Shown here in pieces: positions 45,191-51,013 of a DNA stretch of 64,000 nucleotides. Under the pieces are notes generated by a model. The model was not told the DNA's origin and ran no database searches. It saw nothing but the letters and a program-made list of their open reading frames with translations. The stretch lies in NCBI GenBank assembly GCA_023412915.1, contig JAEZRE010000024.1:62001-126000 (forward strand), in the 5' to 3' direction. This DNA comes from Bacillota bacterium. Its GTDB lineage: Bacteria > Bacillota > Clostridia > Acetivibrionales > DTU013. The number at the start of each line of letters is the position of its first letter. The first letter of the stretch is position 1. Both the position numbers and the translations under genes were made by a program.

Positions 45191-45208
45191 TGTTGCATTC
45201 GGGAAAGG
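45183..45208. other. Left attachment site of the spoIIID element
   Basis: Core TGTACCGT (45183-45190) then, two bases on, the arm TTGCATTCGGGAAAGG (45193-45208). The recombinase stop codon begins at the next base, an arrangement common for integrases and their att site. Confidence 0.85.
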
Positions 45209-46771
45209 TTAAACTGCTTCGCAACAAATAATTTCTCCAAATGGCAGCTCAAGTGAACTGCCGGTATTGTTACCGGCCTTTATAGACACTGTAATCCTGC
45301 CGTCCTGATAAACGACGAACTTTTCAAATATGGTTTTCAGGAAGGTATTGCTCAAAAGCCTTTCCGCACTTGTGTCCAGGTCTTTAATAAGCTCCGTTGC
45401 CCACGCATCGGCATCGATTAGAGTCTTTTCAAATTTATCATGAATTTTAAGGGATGTTCTAACTTCATTGATTTCAGTTGTAATCGGTTTAAGCCGTAAA
45501 TCGAGATCATTCTTGCAGATCACGCCGTCAGCATAGGCGTCCAACAGCCGGCTTTTTTTAGTTTCAAGCGCTTTCAGCCCTGATAAAAGCTCTTTTCTGC
45601 GGCGATTTCCATCATACCTTCTGCGAAGCTCTTTTGAAACCAATTCATGCACCTGTTTTTCCATGGTCTCCCTGTCAGGGCACATATTATTCAATAAACC
45701 GAGAATTGCGCTATGCATCTGATCCTCATACAGCAATATCGTGTTTCTGCATGCGTCGGCGCCTTTAATATTCCTGTAGGAGCAGGTCCACCAGACATAT
45801 ACTGTTCCGTTATTGCAGTATTGCCTGCTGCAACGTCTGAATGAGTAACCGTCATTGGCACAGACAATGAGATTGCTTAATGGATACTTATTGCTTTGCC
45901 TTTTCTTGTCCTTATTAAAGCTGTTCCTTCTTGACTCCGACAGTATTTGGGCCATTTTAAAGAGTTCGCCGTCCACTATTACAAATTCGGGCCTTTCGAC
46001 AGTGATCCAGCCCTCGCGGCCAAACTGCCTCCGTTTTCCGGTTTTAAAGTCGGTAACCGTGCTTTTTCCATTGACCACCCTTCCTACATATAATTCATTT
46101 CTAAGCAGGTAGGAGACAATATGCTGGGACCATCCGTTTAAAATATTCCTTTTTGTCCTGACCATGTTATTATTCAGATATTCCGCTATTTTTGCCGTCC
46201 CCATGCCATCATGCACATACATCTCGAAAATCCTTCTAACCCATCCGGCTTCATATTCGTTGGGAACAAGCGTAAATGTGTCAATGCGGTCATACCCGTA
46301 AACAAAATTCGGCACCCTGCCCCTTTGAGCATTCATATTCTTTGACAGTTTAAGTTTCTTTGACAGAGCCGCGGACTCCTCCTGGGCCAATGCTCCCATC
46401 ATCGTGAGCACCAGCTCGGACTCTCCGAGATTCGTCATGTTATAATTTACAAAGTAGACCTCAATTCCGATGTCCTTCAGCATTCTTACTATAGTAAGCA
46501 GATCTACCGTATTTCGTGCGAAACGGCTGAAGTCCTTTACCAGAATAACGTCGAAACATCCGTTTTTGGCGTCCGTTATCATTCGGTCGAAGGCCTTTCT
46601 GTTTTTTAACGACTTACCGCTTATTCCTTCATCGGCATATATTTCATACAATTCATAACCGGTATTGTTTTTACAATATTCCTTAAAATACTGCTTCTGC
46701 ATCTCCATCGACTGGAGCTGTTCTTCCTTTTTCGTACTGACTCTGCAATAACAAGCCGCTCTTTTAATCAT
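45209..46771 (-). CDS. Large serine recombinase (SpoIVCA-like)
   Basis: 520 residues. Catalytic domain: 'YCRVSTKKEEQ' with the nucleophilic Ser near residue 11, 'DEGISGKSLKNRKAFDRMI' and 'VKDFSRFARN' with the active-site arginines. Then a recombinase domain ('VPNFVYGYDRI', 'AKIAEYLNNN', 'LRNELYVGRVV'), a zinc ribbon with cysteines in 'LIVCANDGYSFRRCSRQYC' and 'TCSYRNIKGADAC', and a coiled coil near 385-450. It should cut and rejoin attL and attR. The ATG at 46771 starts at MIKRAACYC; it overlaps the stop of the 61-residue ORF by 8 bases, so the two are translationally coupled. All catalytic motifs look intact. Confidence 0.94.
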   Translation of the reverse strand: MIKRAACYCRVSTKKEEQLQSMEMQKQYFKEYCKNNTGYELYEIYADEGISGKSLKNRKAFDRMITDAKNGCFDVILVKDFSRFARNTVDLLTIVRMLKDIGIEVYFVNYNMTNLGESELVLTMMGALAQEESAALSKKLKLSKNMNAQRGRVPNFVYGYDRIDTFTLVPNEYEAGWVRRIFEMYVHDGMGTAKIAEYLNNNMVRTKRNILNGWSQHIVSYLLRNELYVGRVVNGKSTVTDFKTGKRRQFGREGWITVERPEFVIVDGELFKMAQILSESRRNSFNKDKKRQSNKYPLSNLIVCANDGYSFRRCSRQYCNNGTVYVWWTCSYRNIKGADACRNTILLYEDQMHSAILGLLNNMCPDRETMEKQVHELVSKELRRRYDGNRRRKELLSGLKALETKKSRLLDAYADGVICKNDLDLRLKPITTEINEVRTSLKIHDKFEKTLIDADAWATELIKDLDTSAERLLSNTFLKTIFEKFVVYQDGRITVSIKAGNNTGSSLELPFGEIICCEAV

Positions 46772-46949
46772 TGCTCCCAACCCCCGTCGAAGCTTCCGGT
46801 TCCGGCTCTTCAGCCAGTCCTGGATTTTCCGCGATACGCGCCAGGACACATTCGGCAATACGCTCCATATACCTGTCTGCAATATCTTTTTTAATCTGCG
46901 GGTCGATCTGATCAATATACTGCCGGAAGCTCATTATGATCCGGAACAT
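46764..46949 (-). CDS. 61-residue protein coupled to the recombinase (candidate directionality factor)
   Basis: 61 residues, acidic C-terminus rich in Glu/Pro, with a helical core 'YIDQIDPQIKKDIADRYMERIAECVLARIAE'. No family recognised. A strong GAGGGGG lies seven bases before the ATG and a SigE-like promoter 20 bases further upstream, so it is the first gene of the recombinase transcript. Small proteins beside serine integrases are often recombination directionality factors that turn integration into excision. That role is inference from position and size only. Confidence 0.7.
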   Translation of the reverse strand: MFRIIMSFRQYIDQIDPQIKKDIADRYMERIAECVLARIAENPGLAEEPEPEASTGVGSND

Positions 46950-46968
46950 TGCAACACCCCCTCATAAC

Positions 46969-46997
46969 AATGTATGAGAAGGGCTGTCCTGCTATTC
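46969..46997 (-). promoter_or_regulatory. SigE-type promoter of the recombinase operon, with SpoIIID-like box
   Basis: On the minus strand GAATAGC (46997-46991), 14-base spacer, CATACATT (46976-46969). The -10 matches the mother-cell SigE consensus CATACANT at every fixed position; the -35 matches GMATATT at five of seven. The spacer starts with AGGACAGC, close to the SpoIIID box GGACAAG. This would switch the operon on in the mother cell. Confidence 0.65.
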
Positions 46998-47033
46998 TTG
47001 CACAATCATACGGGCATGTCCCGATTTACAGTA

Positions 47034-47837
47034 TCAACGCTTGCTCTGTATCTGCCAGCAAGCCAGTACTATTACAAGAACAAGCAGAATCTGTACGGTA
47101 TTGACAGCGGAATGATAAATAAAATAAGTGCAAATAAGAGGATAGATCATGGAAAACGAAGTTTGCAGCGGCGTGACAAGTACGACATCTCCCAGCCTGT
47201 AAGCCGCCTGTTTGGCCGCGACGGAGCAAAGGCCCGCAGCAAAGTACGCATATAGGTTAAAAGAACCTGCAATGCCCAAAAATGAATCGCCGCTTTCCCT
47301 TACCAGGATGTTCATCAGTACTATTACCATTCCTCCCATAAAGCCTGAAAATACGGATAGGAGGACAACTTTGTGCTTTAGCGGGGTTTTCGGAAAAAAA
47401 ACCGGCGCCAGCAGGATGAATGGAGCCAACAACAGGATATATAGATATAGCCTGCTTATTGCCGGCTCTGTTTCAGGACTCTGAAACCGGCTTATCAGCA
47501 GCACACAGGTTATTATAACCAAGGAATACACTATATCGGACTTATGGATTCTTTCCTTCAAATATAAATTTGAAAGAAAGACTATAACTACCATACCCCA
47601 GCCCGACACTGCCGAAACGATGTATGGAGGAAGACTTTTCGACGCCACACCCATGGTAAGCGCAGATACTACATAGGAAAGCAGCATTCCTGCGAGCCAC
47701 AGTGAAAACATGGAGATACACCTAAGGTCGACCTTTCCCTTCCATCCCATCCACCCGGAACCTTTCTTCTGGAGAATAACTCCCGCCGAATATATTGTTG
47801 TACCGAACAACGCAATCAATAATCCCATAATTGACAC
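47034..47837 (-). CDS. DMT/EamA-like small-molecule transporter
   Basis: 267 residues, about nine or ten membrane helices. The opening 'ALFGTTIYSAGVILQKKG' and 'LKERIHKSDIVYSLVIITCVLLI', with a later 'GDVVLVTPLQTSFSMIYPLICTYF', resemble the drug/metabolite transporter superfamily with its two-fold repeat. Substrate unknown. It has its own SigA-type promoter and lies inside the spoIIID element, so it is cargo expressed in vegetative cells. It would be lost from any chromosome from which the element is cut out. Confidence 0.75.
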   Translation of the reverse strand: MSIMGLLIALFGTTIYSAGVILQKKGSGWMGWKGKVDLRCISMFSLWLAGMLLSYVVSALTMGVASKSLPPYIVSAVSGWGMVVIVFLSNLYLKERIHKSDIVYSLVIITCVLLISRFQSPETEPAISRLYLYILLLAPFILLAPVFFPKTPLKHKVVLLSVFSGFMGGMVIVLMNILVRESGDSFLGIAGSFNLYAYFAAGLCSVAAKQAAYRLGDVVLVTPLQTSFSMIYPLICTYFIYHSAVNTVQILLVLVIVLACWQIQSKR

Positions 47838-47867
47838 CTTTCAAAAGGTAACGCTAAATCTAACAAT

Positions 47868-47896
47868 ACTATACAATGTATAATATTATATGTCAA
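47868..47896 (-). promoter_or_regulatory. SigA-type promoter of the element transporter gene
   Basis: On the minus strand TTGACA (47896-47891), 17-base spacer, TATAGT (47873-47868), about 30 bases upstream of the ATG. Near-consensus vegetative promoter. Confidence 0.8.
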
Positions 47897-47956
47897 GCAT
47901 TACTTTGCGTTGTGTAATATGCCCGCATTACGAATTATCAAAGCGTCAAAGGACAG

Positions 47957-47992
47957 AAAAAAGCCCGCAATTCAGTACCTGCGGGCCTTTTT
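47957..47992 (-). terminator. Terminator after the element-borne spoIIID
   Basis: On the minus strand GCCCGCA and TGCGGGC form a stem followed by a run of six T's. It separates the SpoIIID paralogue from the transporter gene. Confidence 0.85.
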
Positions 47993-48013
47993 AAAAATAC
48001 ACTTATTGTCGTA

Positions 48014-48298
48014 CTATTCTTCAGCTTTCGATACACCGGCTTTCCATTTTGCTTTTCGAAGATACTGCAATCTCGTTGCTTTACCCCCCCTGATATGCCT
48101 TTCGGACCTGTTTACATCAAGGACCTCCTTGGCCTGCGCCGCCATATTTGTATCGATATCGGGCAGTCTATCCACAAGATCCTTATGCACTGTTGACTTT
48201 GAAACGCAGAAATTTTTTGCCGTCTCCCTAACGGTCGATTTGTTGCTGATAAGGTAGTCGGCAAGTTCGAGCACTCTACTTTCAATATATCCGTTCAT
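48014..48298 (-). CDS. Complete SpoIIID paralogue carried by the element
   Basis: 94 residues, the same size as B. subtilis SpoIIID. 'STVRETAKNFCVSKSTVHKDLVDRL' is the helix-turn-helix, and 'NRSERHIRGGKATRLQYLRKAKWK' the basic C-terminal helix. By hand alignment about 43 of 82 positions match the host SpoIIID rebuilt from its two halves, so this is an old paralogue, not a recent duplicate. The ATG (48298-48296) is one base after the TGA of the truncated host gene, with GGGGG nine bases upstream. It should be translated from the host spoIIID transcript. A terminator follows. Confidence 0.92.
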   Translation of the reverse strand: MNGYIESRVLELADYLISNKSTVRETAKNFCVSKSTVHKDLVDRLPDIDTNMAAQAKEVLDVNRSERHIRGGKATRLQYLRKAKWKAGVSKAEE

Positions 48299-48299
48299 G

Positions 48300-48455
48300 T
48301 CAGCTTACCCCCGGAATTCCATTCCCGAATGCAATAACCGTGTGTACCGTACTTTTACTGATGCCGAATTTTTTTGCCGCCGCTCTTACCGTTGTCTTTT
48401 TGTCAATAATGTAATTCGCCAGTTCTATTGCCCTCTCTTCGATATATCCCTTCAA
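48300..48455 (-). pseudogene. spoIIID: spoIIID, 5' part (N-terminal half of interrupted gene)
   Basis: A TTG start at 48455 has AGAGGGGG nine bases upstream. The frame reads MKGYIEERAIELANYIID, then 'KFGISKSTVH' at codon 38, where the element begins. It then continues 13 codons into element DNA (TVIAFGNGIPGVS) and stops at 48300-48302. The cut falls in the recognition helix of the helix-turn-helix, so this 51-residue product cannot be a working SpoIIID. Location between spoIIQ and mbl is the conserved spoIIID locus. Confidence 0.92.
48319..48350. other. Right attachment site of the spoIIID element
   Basis: Arm CCATTCCCGAATGCAA (48319-48334), eight bases, then core TGTACCGT (48343-48350). The arm is the inverted counterpart of the left arm. 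Confidence 0.85.
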
Positions 48456-48622
48456 CTGTGTATACCCCCTCTTCAAGTCATACTGTGGAGAAATGCGCAT
48501 AAATCACTTGTATCTGAAGGCATCGGGAGCCTCTTGTCTTTCAGAAGGACCGCTTATACGGCTTCTTTAACATGCCTACAGTATATATATGCCCTGTACG
48601 ACGTCTATATGAATTAAATAAC

Positions 48623-48673
48623 GAAACAGAGGGACGGTTCTTCTTTTGTTTCGAAGAACCGTCCCTCTGTTTC
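48623..48673. repeat. Perfect 21-bp hairpin repeat
   Basis: GAAACAGAGGGACGGTTCTTC (48623-48643) and its exact complement (48653-48673) flank a 9-base loop. It is placed between spoIIQ and spoIIID, where it could act as a terminator or transcription-coupled structure. A partial copy occurs at 30145-30176, suggesting a dispersed palindrome family. Confidence 0.8.
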
Positions 48674-48717
48674 AAAGCTTATTAAACTAACTGGCCGGTG
48701 TATTACCTAATATTCCG

Positions 48718-49587
48718 TTATTTTGCATCCTCTGCTTTAGGCAGGTAAGCCATGGGATTGTCGCAGACATCCTTCTTCAGCACTTCAAAATGCAGGTGAG
48801 GCTGTTCCGAAGATTCATCCATCGCGGTATTGCCTATGCTTCCAATGATCTCGCCCTGTTTGATCTTCTGGTTGACAGCGACGGTTTCATCAGAAGCCAG
48901 ATTCCTGTAAACGGATTTGATATCATTGCCATGATCGATCACGACAGTTATGCCCAGATACTGATCATTACTGACGTCCGTGACGATTCCGTCGGCGACT
49001 GCCATAACGGGAGTCCCTCTGTCCGAGGCTATATCGACGCCCGTATGTACTCTCCATTCTTCAAGAGTCTTCGAATAAATAAGCTTGTCCTTCGAAAATT
49101 CAAGAGAAATGGCGCCCGCTACCGGCATCTTGAAGCTCTGCTTCTTTACCGGGACCGGAGTCTTTGTTTTTGACGGCGCTGGAGTTGTAGTCTTTGCAGG
49201 TGCAGTGCCATCCTTGGGTGCTGCGGCGGAACTGCCTTCAGGCTGTACCGCACTGTTTCCGGCGGCATCAGTCGATGCGGGATTGCCGATATCGGATTGT
49301 TTCGATGCGTTGGCTGAAGCCTGAGTATTCTCAGGTTCCTGTGCATTCAATTCATCAGGCTGGCCGGATAAAGTATTGTCGGCCTCGAGCCCTTCCCCTG
49401 CCCCTTGTGAAATCTCCTGAGCATTGTAATCGGAGTCCCCGGCGTTACGTGTCGTTACATATACCGCCGTTCCGGCCACAACCGCTATGCACACTAACAG
49501 GACAATATAAAATCCTCTCTTGTCCAGAAACTCCTTTATTCCTCTTTTTGTTCCTTTCTCATCTGGAAACGATTTTTTCATATTCAC
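48718..49587 (-). CDS. spoIIQ: SpoIIQ, forespore LytM-domain engulfment protein
   Basis: About 289 residues. One membrane helix near residues 25-45, then a long Ala/Pro/Thr/Lys linker, then a LytM (M23) domain (about 150-285). All zinc ligands of an active LytM fold are present: HTGVD (His, Asp) and PHLHFEV (His-x-His). B. subtilis SpoIIQ has lost this set, while clostridial SpoIIQ keeps it. It forms the channel and zipper with SpoIIIAH across the septum. The GTG at 49587 has GGAGGTG six bases upstream; an ATG at 49581 is an alternative. A SigF promoter lies 20 bases further. Confidence 0.9.
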   Translation of the reverse strand: MNMKKSFPDEKGTKRGIKEFLDKRGFYIVLLVCIAVVAGTAVYVTTRNAGDSDYNAQEISQGAGEGLEADNTLSGQPDELNAQEPENTQASANASKQSDIGNPASTDAAGNSAVQPEGSSAAAPKDGTAPAKTTTPAPSKTKTPVPVKKQSFKMPVAGAISLEFSKDKLIYSKTLEEWRVHTGVDIASDRGTPVMAVADGIVTDVSNDQYLGITVVIDHGNDIKSVYRNLASDETVAVNQKIKQGEIIGSIGNTAMDESSEQPHLHFEVLKKDVCDNPMAYLPKAEDAK

Positions 49588-49606
49588 AAATTCCACCTCC
49601 GAATAA

Positions 49607-49635
49607 TATTGTTTCCGTATATGGCAACGATATAC
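49607..49635 (-). promoter_or_regulatory. SigF-type promoter of spoIIQ
   Basis: On the minus strand GTATA (49635-49631), 14-base spacer, GGAAACAATA (49616-49607), which fits GGNNANANTR at every fixed base. spoIIQ is a known SigF target. Confidence 0.7.
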
Positions 49636-49648
49636 ATATGGAGTGAAA

Positions 49649-50662
49649 TTATTTGATTTGCTCGTAATCCTCTATGGAAATGATGTCGACGCCCGTATAG
49701 TAATGCAGCAGAATCTCGCGGAAGGTACCGCCTCTTTTGGCCAGCGAATCGGCGCCCCACTGGCTCATTCCGACTCCATGGCCGAAGCCCGTCGTCGTTA
49801 TTTTGATCCTGTCGCCACTCTCAGGTTCCAATTTGAAAGCTGCCGAGCGCAGGTTGAAAAGTGTCCTGAATTCAGTGCCCTTCAGTGTAATATGCCCAAC
49901 CTTTACAGTTTTTACTCTGCCGCCCGCGGTGTATTGCAAGATTTCCATATTCTTGATGGAGTCCTCGTCAAACTCCTCGTCGGGGTGGGCGTTCTCCAGC
50001 TTTCTGACCATATCGGCAGTTTTAAAATACACTGTGGTGATATACCCCTTTGAAGCCTCATCCCCTTCGCTTGGAACACTGCGAAGATAGGGCACGCTGC
50101 TGCCCGCCCATACGTCCTCCACATTTTCGGTCCTGCCGGCGCTGCTTGCATGGAACAGTGTATTTGCCACGGTTCCCTGGTATACGACTATGAGACCCCT
50201 CGTATCCTCAACTGCTTTCGAGATCTTGCTCCAGTTTCTTGCAGCAAAGAGGATGCTCCACTTTTTCATTGCGGAGGCCTTGTCGCTCCAGGCCTGACAA
50301 TGCGTGGAATCAGTGCATATGTCGATGCCGTCGTGTACTCCGGCCTTTGAAGCATATGCCCCGGAGAGCCTTCCGTATGCGAAGGTCCTGGCTGCGACCG
50401 CCTGGGCCTTGAGGGCCTCGATGCTGAAGTCGGCAGGCATCTCGGCTGCTACGACTCCTTTGATATATTCCTCGAGATCCATCTCTTCAGCTTTTTTAAT
50501 AGAAGTATTATATACCGTGATCGTGTATTTGGCAGGCTGAACCGGTTCGGCAGGCGGCTTCTTTCCGGGAGCGGGAGCAGGTCCGCAGCCCTTTACGATC
50601 AACAGCGGAAGAAGAATGACTACTATTAACATGACGCCTGCATAGAAAATAAGCTTTTTCAT
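49649..50662 (-). CDS. spoIID: SpoIID lytic transglycosylase
   Basis: 337 residues. N-terminal membrane anchor (1-25, ending VKGCG). The SpoIID domain has 'LEEYIKGVVAAEMPADFSIEALKAQAVAARTFA' with the catalytic Glu, 'FHASSAGRTE' and 'GFGHGVGMSQWGADSLAKRG'. SpoIID cuts peptidoglycan glycan strands during septal thinning and engulfment, working with SpoIIM and SpoIIP in the mother cell. It sits between murA and spoIIQ as in B. subtilis. GGGGGG lies four bases before the ATG. A foldback element sits 60 bases upstream. Confidence 0.95.
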   Translation of the reverse strand: MKKLIFYAGVMLIVVILLPLLIVKGCGPAPAPGKKPPAEPVQPAKYTITVYNTSIKKAEEMDLEEYIKGVVAAEMPADFSIEALKAQAVAARTFAYGRLSGAYASKAGVHDGIDICTDSTHCQAWSDKASAMKKWSILFAARNWSKISKAVEDTRGLIVVYQGTVANTLFHASSAGRTENVEDVWAGSSVPYLRSVPSEGDEASKGYITTVYFKTADMVRKLENAHPDEEFDEDSIKNMEILQYTAGGRVKTVKVGHITLKGTEFRTLFNLRSAAFKLEPESGDRIKITTTGFGHGVGMSQWGADSLAKRGGTFREILLHYYTGVDIISIEDYEQIK

Positions 50663-50721
50663 CCGTCCCCCCGCAAATCAGCATCCAATTTAACTCTGCC
50701 ATGCCGGCCCTGCTTCTAATC

Positions 50722-50940
50722 CAAGCTTTGTGAAAAAGCATATCTGCCACGCCGATTACTTTCTATTGCAAGTTTCGCTCCAAGAGCATATATAACTCGT
50801 TTTGCGGCAAATTTTAACTCGCTTCGCTCAAACAAAAAATTTGCCTTATGCAAAACTTCGTTAATATGCTCTAAGTCGCAAAACTTACGCATTATCAAGT
50901 AACCGGCGTGGCAGATATGCTAACCGGTACAACAAGCTTA
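50722..50940. mobile_element. MITE-like foldback element (~218 bp)
   Basis: A long imperfect inverted repeat. The outer AAGCTT boxes and a 16-bp perfect arm (50738-50753 with 50905-50920) continue inward as imperfect arms sharing blocks such as TTACTT, AAGTTT, AGAGCATAT and GGCAAATTTT. Almost the whole stretch folds on itself. No coding capacity. It occupies the gap between spoIID and murA where the spoIID promoter would be expected. Confidence 0.8.
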
Positions 50941-50958
50941 TCTATCTATATTCACATA

Positions 50959-50997
50959 AAAAATGAAGTATGCAGTTTACACTGCATACTTCATTTT
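50959..50997 (-). terminator. murA terminator
   Basis: AATGAAGTATGCAGT and ACTGCATACTTCATT pair perfectly around TTAC, with flanking A and T runs. On the minus strand it follows the murA stop by about 15 bases. Confidence 0.88.
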
Positions 50998-51013
50998 GAA
51001 AGGTATCCCCGCC

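Larger units (their letters stand above)
45183..48350. mobile_element. 3,160-bp skin-like element interrupting spoIIID
   Basis: Bounded by the 8-bp direct repeat TGTACCGT (45183-45190 and 48343-48350; ACGGTACA on the gene strand). Inside each end is a 16-bp inverted arm (45193-45208 and 48319-48334, 15 of 16 identical), each exactly 8 bases from the shared TG dinucleotide, as expected for the attP arms of a serine recombinase. Cargo on the minus strand: a complete SpoIIID paralogue, a DMT transporter, a 61-residue protein and the recombinase. Excision would place CA next to T, changing CAC to CAT, both His. Analogous to the skin element of sigK, but in a different gene. Excision itself is inferred. 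Confidence 0.92.

Noticed and set aside
48014..48455. Simple tandem duplication of spoIIID with decay of one copy
   Set aside because: The missing C-terminal half of the truncated copy is present 3.1 kb away, in frame, with matching core repeats and inverted att arms around a recombinase. The two proteins match at only about half of positions, too different for a recent duplication.
48461..48600. SigE promoter for the host spoIIID gene
   Set aside because: Several partial matches (for example GATACAAG and GCATATA) occur, but no pair has the right spacing, so no promoter is claimed.
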